Shown here: positions 8,938-17,191 of the stretch, one piece after another
Layout of the letters: each line of letters begins with the position of its first letter
Position numbering within the stretch: the stretch's first letter is position 1
From: CAIKOD01 sp035505975
Lineage (GTDB): Archaea > Halobacteriota > Methanomicrobia > Methanomicrobiales > Methanospirillaceae
Reading direction: 5' to 3'
Assembly (NCBI GenBank): GCA_035505975.1
Contig: DATJQJ010000047.1
Coordinates: 70,704 to 134,703, forward strand
DNA length: 64,000 nucleotides
The notes under the pieces: generated by a model
Seen by the model: only the letters and a program-made list of their open reading frames with translations
Told to the model about the DNA's origin: nothing
The model's database searches: none
Program-made: the position numbers and the translations under genes

Positions 8938-10601
8938 TGTTCCTTGAAGCATGTGCAGGGATCGAGCGGGCCCTGAAAGCGAAGACCGGGCTTGACAACG
9001 TGCTGCTCGGCGCCGGAGGGGAGCATGCTGACCTTGCGACGACCGTCGCGTTCATGCTTGCCAGGGAACAGAAAAAGAACCCGGCCGCGATAGCCGCATC
9101 CCTCGCAGAAGAACTAAAATCCGACCCCGGGCTGACCGGGATCTCGGTCGAAGCCAAGGGCCCCTACATCAATTTCCTGTTCGGACCCGGATACGTGGAA
9201 AAAACCCTGAAGGTAGCATCCCGGCCCGGATATGGGACTGGAACGAAGAAGAATGAAAGGGTCGTACTCGAACACACGAGCGCGAACCCGAACGGTCCTC
9301 TCCATGTCGGCCATATCAGGAATTCGATTATCGGCGATACTCTTGCCCGTTGTTTCCGGAAAGCGGGTTACCGGCTCGAAGTCCAGTATTATGTCAACGA
9401 TATGGGCCGCCAGATAGCGATCGTTGTCTGGGGTTTCGACCACCTGGATACCGGGGCCCATGAAGGCGAAAAATCCGACCATTATGTTGCGAGGATCTAT
9501 ATCGCGGCAAACAGGGAGCTCGAAAAGACTCCTGAGATCGTCGCCGAGGTCGACCACCTGATGCAGGAGGTCGAAAAAAGCGATCCTGCAACGGTAAAAC
9601 GATTCCGCTCGGCCGTATCTGCCTGCCTGGACGGGTTTCACGCAACGATGGCACGTTTGAATGTGCACCACGACCGGTTCGTGTGGGAGAGCGATTTCGT
9701 CAGGAACGGGGACACGGACCGGTTCCTTTCGAAAGTTCACCGGATGCCAGAATACCACGAAGACGACAAAGTCTGGCTGGACCTGACTGAATTCGGCTTC
9801 GATAAGGAGTACGTGCTGCGGCGGAGCGACGGCACCTCGGTCTATGCGGCCCGCGACCTCGCGTACCATGTCTGGAAAGGGCGGAACTTCGACCGCGTTA
9901 TCGACGTGCTTGGCGCCGATCACAAGCTGATCGGAGCGCAGCTCCGGGCCACCCTCACGCTCGTCGGGGAAAAATCTCCCGATATCGTATATTTCGAATT
10001 CGTCTCGCTACCCGGGGGATCGATGAGCACGAGAGCTGGGAAATTCGTGTCTGCCGACGAGCTCCTTGATGAGGTAACCAGGCAGGCATTTTCCGAAGTA
10101 ACGGTCAGGCGTCCCGAACTCGGCGAGGACCAGCGTCGTGAAATTGCAAAGGCGGTGGCACTTGGTGCGATCCGGTATGATATCGTGAAGGTCTCGCCTG
10201 AGAAGAGCACGGTTTTCGACTGGAAGGAGGCCCTGGATTTCGAGAGGCAGAGCGGGCCATATATTCAGTACGCCCATGCGAGGGCATCGAGCATCCTTGA
10301 AAAGGCGGGTGATTTCCAGGAGGCTTACTTCCTCACCGACCCCCATGGTATTGCTCTCGCCAAACACATCGCCCGTTATCCGGCCATTATCCAGGAAGTT
10401 ATCACCGAACTGAAACCCCATGTCCTTGCTATCTACGCACGGGAGCTCGCCGACCTTTTCAATGCGTTCTATCATTACGAGCCTGTCCTGAAAAGCGAGG
10501 GGATTACGCGGGAGAGCAGGCTCACCCTGGTAAAAGCCGCGAAAAATACGTTGAAGGATTCCCTTGAAACCCTTGGTATCGATGCACTCAGCACCATGTG
10601 A
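8937..10601 (+). CDS. argS: Arginyl-tRNA synthetase
   Basis: A 554-residue class I synthetase that charges tRNA-Arg. The HIGH-type motif is HVGH in NPNGPLHVGHIRNS (near residue 120), and the KMSKS equivalent is the degenerate MSTRAGK, as in many ArgRS proteins. The C-terminal anticodon-binding DALR-type domain includes QYAHARASSIL and ends normally. It overlaps aRF1 by one base, and its end overlaps the following taw1 gene. Confidence 0.97.
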   Translation: MFLEACAGIERALKAKTGLDNVLLGAGGEHADLATTVAFMLAREQKKNPAAIAASLAEELKSDPGLTGISVEAKGPYINFLFGPGYVEKTLKVASRPGYGTGTKKNERVVLEHTSANPNGPLHVGHIRNSIIGDTLARCFRKAGYRLEVQYYVNDMGRQIAIVVWGFDHLDTGAHEGEKSDHYVARIYIAANRELEKTPEIVAEVDHLMQEVEKSDPATVKRFRSAVSACLDGFHATMARLNVHHDRFVWESDFVRNGDTDRFLSKVHRMPEYHEDDKVWLDLTEFGFDKEYVLRRSDGTSVYAARDLAYHVWKGRNFDRVIDVLGADHKLIGAQLRATLTLVGEKSPDIVYFEFVSLPGGSMSTRAGKFVSADELLDEVTRQAFSEVTVRRPELGEDQRREIAKAVALGAIRYDIVKVSPEKSTVFDWKEALDFERQSGPYIQYAHARASSILEKAGDFQEAYFLTDPHGIALAKHIARYPAIIQEVITELKPHVLAIYARELADLFNAFYHYEPVLKSEGITRESRLTLVKAAKNTLKDSLETLGIDALSTM

Positions 10602-11475
10602 AGCCCTGAAAAAACAGGGGTACCAGTTTTTTTCCGACCGTTCATCGGCGGCCGTTAAACCATGCCTGTGGTGCAAGCGTTCGCTGCGAGGCGGAGAAAA
10701 GTGCTATAAACACCAGTTTTATGGTATTGTAAGCCACCGTTGCGTCCAGATGACCCCAACGCTCCGTTGCAACCACCGGTGCCTTTTCTGCTGGCGTTCG
10801 TTCGAGCACGATGCAGGGGAGGAGGAAGAGATCCAGCCCTCGGTTATTCTCAACGGGCTGAAAGCCCTCCAGAAAAAAGCCTTGTCCGGTTACAAAGTAT
10901 CCCCGTACGTGACAACGGAAAGATTCGCCGAGGCCCTCGAACCAAGACACGTGGCGATCTCCCTTTCAGGGGAACCGACCCTGTACAATCCTCTCCCCGC
11001 ACTGATCGACATGTTCAATGCCGAAGGGTATACAACGTTTCTCGTCAGCAACGGGACAAGGCCCGAAGTCCTGCGAAAATGCCGTCCTTTTCAGAAATAT
11101 GTCTCGCTGGTCGCTCCCGATAAAGAAACGTACGTACGGCTCTGCCGTCCTGTGGAGGACAGTTGGGAGTCGGTCAGGGAGAGCATCGGGGACCTGGAGC
11201 AGGGACGAACGGCCATAAGGGTCACTCTTGTAAAGGGGCATAACGATTGCAACCCCGCGGGATACGGTCGCATCATCGGGGAATCCGGAGCAAAGTTCGT
11301 GGAGGTAAAGGGATATATGTTTCTCGGATATAGTAGAAGACGATTGGAACGGAGCAATATGCCAGAACATGATTTCATCAAACAGTTTGCCGAAGAGATC
11401 GGATCATCCTCGGGCTACCGGATAACCGGAGAGAATCCCCTTTCACGGGTGGTCTGCATGGAGCGTGAAGGATGA
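10582..11475 (+). CDS. taw1: tRNA 4-demethylwyosine synthase (Taw1/TYW1)
   Basis: A 297-residue radical SAM enzyme that forms the tricyclic imG-14 base from N1-methylguanosine-37 of tRNA-Phe, using pyruvate carbons. Motif C-N-H-R-C-L-F-C-W gives the CxxxCxxC cluster, and further cysteines lie upstream (CLWCKRS). GEPTLYNPL is the SAM-contact region. The archaeal form lacks the flavodoxin domain of the eukaryotic enzyme, as seen here. A TTG start at 10564 is possible, but ATG 10582 gives the conserved start and only a 20-base overlap with argS. Its TGA overlaps the sepS ATG. Confidence 0.94.
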   Translation: MHSAPCEALKKQGYQFFSDRSSAAVKPCLWCKRSLRGGEKCYKHQFYGIVSHRCVQMTPTLRCNHRCLFCWRSFEHDAGEEEEIQPSVILNGLKALQKKALSGYKVSPYVTTERFAEALEPRHVAISLSGEPTLYNPLPALIDMFNAEGYTTFLVSNGTRPEVLRKCRPFQKYVSLVAPDKETYVRLCRPVEDSWESVRESIGDLEQGRTAIRVTLVKGHNDCNPAGYGRIIGESGAKFVEVKGYMFLGYSRRRLERSNMPEHDFIKQFAEEIGSSSGYRITGENPLSRVVCMEREG

Positions 11476-13124
11476 GATTCGATGCGGCTGCATTCCGGAA
11501 ACGGGCGAAGGAGAATTTCGAACAGGCATGGCACGAGGGTCCATCGGTCTTGTCGCAGCCGTCTGCCGACCGGAGGTACCCGAGACTTGAATACAAGAGA
11601 GCAGCCCCGCACCCGGTGTTCGAGACGATTAACAGGCTGCGCGAAACGTATCTAGCGCTTGGTTTCGATGAAGCGGCAAACCCCGTCATCATCGAGGACC
11701 AGGATATCTACCGCCAGTTCGGACCCGAAGCATCTGCGGTCCTCGACCGTGTTTTCTACCTCGGCGGGCTGCCCCGCCCGAATGTCGGTATCGCAAGAAA
11801 ACAGCTGGACGAGATTAACGACCTGCTGCGAAGCCATTCCCGGCCCCTTACACACCATGACGAGATAGACGCAGAATCCAGGCAGGCGGGAAAAGAATAT
11901 CACCCTATGTCTGCGGAGACCGAGGAACGGCTCAGGGAAACCCTCCACTCATATAAAAAATCGGAGATCGACGGGGATGAACTTACCTACGAACTCTCCA
12001 GGGTGCTTTCGGTGGATGACGCCGTTGTCGTGCATATCCTCGATTCCGTCTTCCCTGAGTTCAAGGCACTCAGCCCCGAAAGTTCGAGAAACACGTTGCG
12101 AAGTCATATGACCAGCGGGTGGTTCATTACGCTCGGCGCCATCTGGAGCCGGAGCCCGCTCCCGATCAGGCTCTTCTCGGTTGACCGCTGTTTCAGGCGC
12201 GAACAGGAAGAGGGGCCAACCCGCCTGATGAGTTACCACTCCGCATCCTGCGTGATCGCAGGCGACGATGTCACGAACGAGGACGGAAGGGCGGTCAGCG
12301 AAGCGCTCCTCTCTGCCTTCGGATTTACCGATTTCCAGTTCAGGCCCGATGAAAATCGGTCGAAATATTATATGCCCGATACCCAGACCGAAGTCTATGC
12401 CCGTCACCCCGTTCACGACTGGGTGGAAGTGGCAACATTCGGGATGTATTCCCCTTCGGCTCTCGGCGAATACGGGATCGAGATACCGGTCATGAACCTC
12501 GGCCTCGGTGTCGAAAGGCTTGCAATGATCCTGCACAATTCAAACGACGTGAGGCAGCTCACTCATCCACAGTTCTTCCCGTGTATGCTCACCGATCGGC
12601 AGATCGCCCGGGCGGTCTGCTTTAAGGAACAGCCGGACACGGAGGCAGGACGCCAGCTGGCGGCCGCGATCAGGAAAACCGCAGCCGTCCATGCAGCCGA
12701 ACCAGGGCCATGTTCGTTCATCGCCCATGACGGTGAATTTGCCGGGCACCGGATGAAAGTGTTTGTCGAGGAATCAGAATCGAACACGAAATTATGCGGC
12801 CCGGCGTGTTTCAACATGATTTACGCATACCAGGGGTCGATCCTCGGGGTGCCCGATACCGAGAAGTGGAAGGAGGTACATCAGGCCGGGACTTCGACGG
12901 GGTTTACCTATCTGGATGCAGTAGCATCGCTTGCTGCCGCACGAATCGAGCAAAAAGCCCGTTGCGGGGTTTCCGAGACCGTTCAGGTCAAGATGGCGAA
13001 ACTGCCAAGCGACATCAATATCCTGGTAGGGGACTATGCAATGCGCAACATCACCGACAACAAGAAGAAAATCGATCTCCGCGGTCCCGTGTTCCTGACG
13101 GTACGGTCAGAGATTACGCAATGA
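11472..13124 (+). CDS. sepS: O-phosphoseryl-tRNA(Cys) synthetase SepRS
   Basis: A 550-residue class II synthetase that loads phosphoserine onto tRNA-Cys; SepCysS then converts it to Cys-tRNA. This indirect route to cysteine is characteristic of methanogens and is the clearest taxonomic marker in the window. Class II features are visible: RSHMTSGWF, and the arginine-rich motif-2-like block RLFSVDRCFRREQEEGPTRL; length is normal. SepCysS is not in the window. It is coupled to taw1 by ATGA and is the last gene of the run that begins with queD. About 490 bases without a gene follow. Confidence 0.95.
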   Translation: MRFDAAAFRKRAKENFEQAWHEGPSVLSQPSADRRYPRLEYKRAAPHPVFETINRLRETYLALGFDEAANPVIIEDQDIYRQFGPEASAVLDRVFYLGGLPRPNVGIARKQLDEINDLLRSHSRPLTHHDEIDAESRQAGKEYHPMSAETEERLRETLHSYKKSEIDGDELTYELSRVLSVDDAVVVHILDSVFPEFKALSPESSRNTLRSHMTSGWFITLGAIWSRSPLPIRLFSVDRCFRREQEEGPTRLMSYHSASCVIAGDDVTNEDGRAVSEALLSAFGFTDFQFRPDENRSKYYMPDTQTEVYARHPVHDWVEVATFGMYSPSALGEYGIEIPVMNLGLGVERLAMILHNSNDVRQLTHPQFFPCMLTDRQIARAVCFKEQPDTEAGRQLAAAIRKTAAVHAAEPGPCSFIAHDGEFAGHRMKVFVEESESNTKLCGPACFNMIYAYQGSILGVPDTEKWKEVHQAGTSTGFTYLDAVASLAAARIEQKARCGVSETVQVKMAKLPSDINILVGDYAMRNITDNKKKIDLRGPVFLTVRSEITQ

Positions 13125-13614
13125 TAGGGTAAAGTTCGTTATTCCGGATCGGTATTTTTCCGGCCAACTGTGATTATCCCGCCCCCAATTTATTATAATT
13201 TTTCGGGGTGTAGACCTCCTAACGAAGAGGTTTAAATATTCTTTTCATCTTCATCACAACGAAGACAGACTGAATCCCGACGCTCCAGGGGCTCCGCCCC
13301 GCCGCTGCGGCGACCCCGGTTGCGAAAAGGACTGCATTGCACAAGTGATACATTTCCAAGTCAGCCGGGCAATCATACCGATCGTCATCTTTTTTTCCAG
13401 CTCCATGGCCTTGTTATTCATTATGAACCGACGCCGGGGCGTCCTTCGGGGACGGCGGCGTCAATCGCAACACCGTACAAGACAGTTGGAGCTGAATTAT
13501 TTTCATAACAATTCAAAACAGGAATTTCTCAAAGGAGGGGGTGGAGCCCCTCATGTCGGGTGTTTTGATCTTATTTCAGCTCGGTAACGCGCTCCCCCGG
13601 CCAGGTCCCTGCCT
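13125..13614. other. Gene-poor stretch between convergent sepS and the antiporter
   Basis: Several short frames exist but none has a ribosome binding site or recognisable product. A TATA-like TTTAAATA lies near 13230. The stretch holds a pair of imperfect inverted repeats at 13276-13300 and 13537-13560, described separately. It may be a small non-autonomous element or simply a GC-rich spacer. Confidence 0.4.
13276..13560. repeat. Imperfect inverted repeats bounding about 285 bases
   Basis: The left arm contains CCCGAC then AGGGGCTCCGCCCC. The right arm, read on the other strand, contains CCCGAC then AGGGGCTCCACCCC: one mismatch in the 14-base core and a shorter spacer. No target-site duplication is clear. 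The arrangement resembles a MITE, but this is only inference. Confidence 0.35.
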
Positions 13615-14721
13615 TTATCCCCGGACCATGTCGAATATTCGACCAAAAAATCCACTGTATTTTGCTGTGAACGATCCGACGACCGAAGTGATAATGACCA
13701 TAGCCGCTATCGCTGCAGAGACGATGGCCGAACCATATAGCGATGCCAGGGCGATGGAAAATTCACCCCTGCCAATTGTATTCGCCCAGATCTCTACCCC
13801 GGACCGGGCCTGCCCATGCACGATCCGGCCGATCAGGAGGCCGGAGAGCAGCTTCGATCCGATGGCAAGAATGCTGATGGCAATGATCACGTACAACGGG
13901 AACCCACCTGAGAAGTCGACGCCGATACCGAAGAACACGAAGAACACTATAAGAAAAACGTCCTTAAAAGGCCGGGCCTGTCGTTCGAACGACTGTGGAT
14001 CGGTCGATGCAAGCGCTGCACCGAAAGCGATCACCATCAGGGTCTCGGGCAGACCGATCGCCTGTGATATGAAAGCGATACAGATAACGGCCACGAATGT
14101 AAGAAATACCGGTAGTTCATCCTCCCGGTTGATCAATTTCAGGATCCACCGTTTCCCGTAACGGACGATCAGATAGAACAGCAGGAGGACTGCGGCAACC
14201 TTCCCGATGAGGATCAACGGGTTACTCATCGAGGTCGACAGGAGAGTCAGGAAGATAATAAGCACAATATCTTCGAAGACCATCATCCAGACAATGGTTT
14301 CCGATTCCCGGAGCAACAGTTTCTTATTTTCTATCAGTGACGTGACGGTCATCGCGGTGCTGCTGATAAAGAATGCGGAGGCGATGACGAGCGATTCCTC
14401 GAGGGAAAATCCCAGGGCATAGGCAGCCACGAGCCCTACGGCCAGATTGATATTGAGGTCGATGATCCCGCTTGAAAAAAATGTCTTCTGGTTCGAGAGG
14501 ATCCGATCGGGTTTTATCTCGAGGCCCATGTAGAACAGCAGGAATATCAGTCCCAGTTCCGACAGGAAGGCGGAAACAGCATCCGGGGTGACAAGTCTTA
14601 AACCTGAGGTCCCGAGGGCTATCCCTGCAATAATATAGAACGGGATAACGGGCCACGACCAGTACCTCGTGATGACCAGGAGCACCAGGCAGACAGAAAG
14701 CGCAATGACGAGTCCTTCCAT
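13615..14721 (-). CDS. CPA2-family K+(Na+)/H+ antiporter membrane subunit, KhtU-like
   Basis: A 368-residue membrane protein with about 12 hydrophobic segments and the Kef/CPA2 antiporter pattern (FLLFYMGLEIKPDR, AFFISSTAMTVTSLIE, FGIGVDFSGGFPLY). It has no C-terminal TrkA-N domain. Instead the regulatory RCK_C domain is encoded by the gene immediately upstream, overlapping by one base. This two-gene layout matches the KhtT/KhtU antiporter of Bacillus, in which KhtT gates KhtU. The likely role is potassium and pH homeostasis at the cell membrane; ion specificity is inferred. Confidence 0.85.
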   Translation of the reverse strand: MEGLVIALSVCLVLLVITRYWSWPVIPFYIIAGIALGTSGLRLVTPDAVSAFLSELGLIFLLFYMGLEIKPDRILSNQKTFFSSGIIDLNINLAVGLVAAYALGFSLEESLVIASAFFISSTAMTVTSLIENKKLLLRESETIVWMMVFEDIVLIIFLTLLSTSMSNPLILIGKVAAVLLLFYLIVRYGKRWILKLINREDELPVFLTFVAVICIAFISQAIGLPETLMVIAFGAALASTDPQSFERQARPFKDVFLIVFFVFFGIGVDFSGGFPLYVIIAISILAIGSKLLSGLLIGRIVHGQARSGVEIWANTIGRGEFSIALASLYGSAIVSAAIAAMVIITSVVGSFTAKYSGFFGRIFDMVRG

Positions 14722-15206
14722 TACTCCACCATATATTCACGTTCGAAGTTTCTGAGCTGATCGGTCTCCCCGATTGCAACGACCGCATCACCCTCCTTGA
14801 ATATGAAATCCGGAGATGGGTTGACGATGTTTTTGTCACCTCTCGACACCGCAATGATGGTCACACCTGTCTTTGCCCTGATCTGGAGGTCCTCGATCCC
14901 TCTTCCTGCCATCGATTTGCCGATTACGTACGTATGAATACTTATCCGCAGGTCGGAAAGTGCTGAAAATGCAATTTCAACACTTTCCTGGTCGCTCTCC
15001 ATGATGGCCCCGGTCATAATCGCACCAAGTCTCCGTGCCTCCGACGCCGTGAGCTCGGCCACACAGGGTGTCTGCCCTTCGTGGGGCAGCGTGTACATCT
15101 GGATGTTCCCGTTTTTTAAGAAGAAAATCGCTACTGTATCGTTCTTATCGGTAACGAGTTCGTATTTTGTTCCGATGCCAGGAAGGTTAATCGACCGGAG
15201 TACCAT
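14721..15206 (-). CDS. TrkA-C (RCK_C) regulatory subunit, KhtT-like
   Basis: A 161-residue cytoplasmic protein. The N-terminal half (about 1-75) resembles the KhtT N-terminal domain. The C-terminal half (about 80-161) is an RCK_C domain ending GDAVVAIGETDQLRNFEREY. The upstream open frame allows a start at 15245, but ATG 15206 is preferred: AATATATTTT at 15231-15240 is a TATA box 25-34 bases before it, which predicts a leaderless transcript. The length matches KhtT (about 165 residues). In related systems this domain binds c-di-AMP or senses pH; that is family knowledge, not visible here. Confidence 0.83.
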   Translation of the reverse strand: MVLRSINLPGIGTKYELVTDKNDTVAIFFLKNGNIQMYTLPHEGQTPCVAELTASEARRLGAIMTGAIMESDQESVEIAFSALSDLRISIHTYVIGKSMAGRGIEDLQIRAKTGVTIIAVSRGDKNIVNPSPDFIFKEGDAVVAIGETDQLRNFEREYMVE

Positions 15207-15230
15207 ACATCTCGTATGAGAAAAGACGTA

Positions 15231-15240
15231 AAAATATATT
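15231..15240 (-). promoter_or_regulatory. TATA box for the khtT-khtU pair
   Basis: AATATATTTT on the minus strand, centred about 29 bases before ATG 15206. The spacing implies a leaderless mRNA and decides between the two possible starts. Confidence 0.6.
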
Positions 15241-15245
15241 ATCAT

Positions 15246-15666
15246 TCTGAAAATAATTCCCTAATTCCCGTTCCGGTTGAAAGGGGGCATTATTTTTCGG
15301 GTACATACACTTATCCCGCCGGTAATACGCGGTTCTTCAAGGGGTAGGGGAGAAACCCAAAAACAGGGGGTTACCAGGATTTCTCCGATCAAGGTTAGGA
15401 GTGCACGCGGAGTTCTGTCCCGACTGACCGGGTCCGAATCGCCGCTGCAAGATACAATCCGGCAGGTCCCAATATAAACTATCGTGATAGGTGGGGTGAA
15501 AGTAATACTTATACGCAGAAAATCCTGAATATATGAGATTTTATCTCCCTGCCGGGCGCGATATCAACAGATGTCCTGGTCGATGCAACCACCCACCTCG
15601 TGCTTCCTGCCGGTCGATACATAACCTTTATGGTTGATTCGCGGTCTCCATTACATGGGTTGATAT
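15246..15666. other. Intergenic region between divergent khtT and the KAS III gene
   Basis: It holds promoters for both sides: the khtT box lies at its left edge and AT-rich TATA-like stretches lie near 15470-15480 and 15620-15630. A 66-codon frame at 15277-15477 has no ribosome binding site or recognisable product and I do not call it. Confidence 0.35.
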
Positions 15667-16695
15667 ATGGATTACCGGGTTCCCGGCACGAATATCGGAG
15701 TCGTATCGGCCGGTTATTTTATTCCGGAGGGGATAATTTCAAGTGCCGATATGGCAAGGGAATCAGGGATACCGCTCGATATCCTGACCGAAAAATTCGG
15801 CATCGACTATAAGCATATCGCGCCGGCCGACGAACACCCTTCATCGATGGGGCTGAAAGCCGCGGAAAATGCCCTCGTGGCAGGGAACATTGAACCAGAT
15901 GAGATCGACCTTATCGCCTATTGCGGCTCGGGGTATTACGATTACCAGTTCTGGTCGCCTGCGGCAAGTATCCAGCACTCGCTCGGAGCCTGCAACGCGT
16001 TCGCTTTTGATATAAAGAACGCCTGTAATGGCGGTAATCTCGGCATCAGAGTCGCTGCAATGCTGCTTGCGGGCGACCCTTCGAAAAAAACCGCCCTGGT
16101 GGTCTGCAGCGACAAATTATCGCCGGTCCTCGATTACCAGAACAAGGACAACCTGCCATTTTTTGCCCTTGCCGACGGGGCATCGGCCGCAGTCCTCATG
16201 AAAGGTGAACCGACGAACACCCTTCTCTCGTACGCGGGGATTACCGACGGCACCCTCGACGACTATGTCAGGGTCTCTTTCGGAGGGACGAGGACGCTGG
16301 CAAACCGCGGCCACCCTCATGACCAGCGCCATTTCAGCGTAGACCCGGCGAAAGCCCTCGCCGATATCCTGCCTGAGGTCTTTTTGGGGAATTTTATCGA
16401 GGTCATCAGACGAGCTGTCGTCCAGAGCGGTTACGAGCCCGGGCAGATACGATGGCTCCTGACAAACCAGATAAAAAAGACGAGGGTCCTCGATATCCTT
16501 CACACATTCGGACTGGACGAAGCCAACACCCGCTTCACCATGAGAAATTACGGCAGCATCGGTCCCGGTGACACCCTCTTCTCCCTTGCGCTCCAGCTCG
16601 AGGAGAACCTGATCAAACCGGGAGACCTGGTCGTGCTTGCGAGCAGCGGCATCGGGTTCTCGTGGGGTGCGCAGGTGATCAAGTACTCCGGGTGA
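15667..16695 (+). CDS. 3-oxoacyl-ACP synthase III (FabH)-like thiolase-fold enzyme
   Basis: A 342-residue thiolase-fold protein of the KAS III/HMG-CoA synthase superfamily. C120 in DIKNACNGGN is the acyl-accepting cysteine. The KAS III His (normally HQAN) is replaced: the aligned block is LLTNQIKKTR, with N267. The Asn of the YGNTSAAS motif is S297 in YGSIGPGD. The glycine-rich C-terminal ASSGIGFSWGAQVIKY is intact. So it should still form a thioester but may not decarboxylate malonyl groups; it could be an acyltransferase or a condensing enzyme of another type. It is not a standard archaeal HMG-CoA synthase by its N-terminus. It is a single gene with no acyl carrier protein nearby. Confidence 0.75.
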   Translation: MDYRVPGTNIGVVSAGYFIPEGIISSADMARESGIPLDILTEKFGIDYKHIAPADEHPSSMGLKAAENALVAGNIEPDEIDLIAYCGSGYYDYQFWSPAASIQHSLGACNAFAFDIKNACNGGNLGIRVAAMLLAGDPSKKTALVVCSDKLSPVLDYQNKDNLPFFALADGASAAVLMKGEPTNTLLSYAGITDGTLDDYVRVSFGGTRTLANRGHPHDQRHFSVDPAKALADILPEVFLGNFIEVIRRAVVQSGYEPGQIRWLLTNQIKKTRVLDILHTFGLDEANTRFTMRNYGSIGPGDTLFSLALQLEENLIKPGDLVVLASSGIGFSWGAQVIKYSG

Positions 16696-16713
16696 TACGT
16701 CCGGACCAGGGCA

Positions 16714-17085
16714 CTAATCCACCCTGACCCCCTTTGATCTCAATTCCTCAGTTTTACGACCGGAACATTGTTCGCATCTGAATTCAGGTGCGGGATCGTT
16801 TGTCCGGTCATAATTGCTCGTCTGTACGAGCCGGTAGCCGCGGGCGACTTTCCCGCAGTCCGAACAGGTGACCTCATCCTTCACCTGCCAGGAAGCGGCC
16901 AGGCGGTTCGAGGTGAAAATATACTGGTCCACCCAGAAAAATATCAGGCCGCCGATCAGGTTCGCGATGACTGCTGCGATCAGGGGACCGGTCGTAAACA
17001 ACACAATTTCGACCGCTGCGAGGAGAGGGGTGCTTGCCTGCCAGCGGAGGAGATAGAGACCATAGCGCCTGACATTAATGCGCAT
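16714..17085 (-). CDS. Small membrane protein with a cytoplasmic zinc ribbon
   Basis: A 123-residue protein. Two hydrophobic segments (about 18-34 and 36-58, the second reading ANLIGGLIFFWVDQYIF) are followed by a soluble domain with CSDCGK...FRCEQC, a CxxC...CxxC zinc-binding pair about 30 residues apart. The second membrane segment recalls the end of GtrA-like proteins, but the protein is too short for a firm family. It lies 106 bases downstream of the radical SAM gene on the same strand and may share its transcript. Confidence 0.65.
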   Translation of the reverse strand: MRINVRRYGLYLLRWQASTPLLAAVEIVLFTTGPLIAAVIANLIGGLIFFWVDQYIFTSNRLAASWQVKDEVTCSDCGKVARGYRLVQTSNYDRTNDPAPEFRCEQCSGRKTEELRSKGVRVD

Positions 17086-17191
17086 ATAGCGAGGGTATAC
17101 GAAGCCATCCTATTACAAGTTAACCGGGGGGCAATGCCGGTATTCAGCGACGGTGCCGAAACGTTTATTCCCGGTTTCATGGGGGTCCTGT

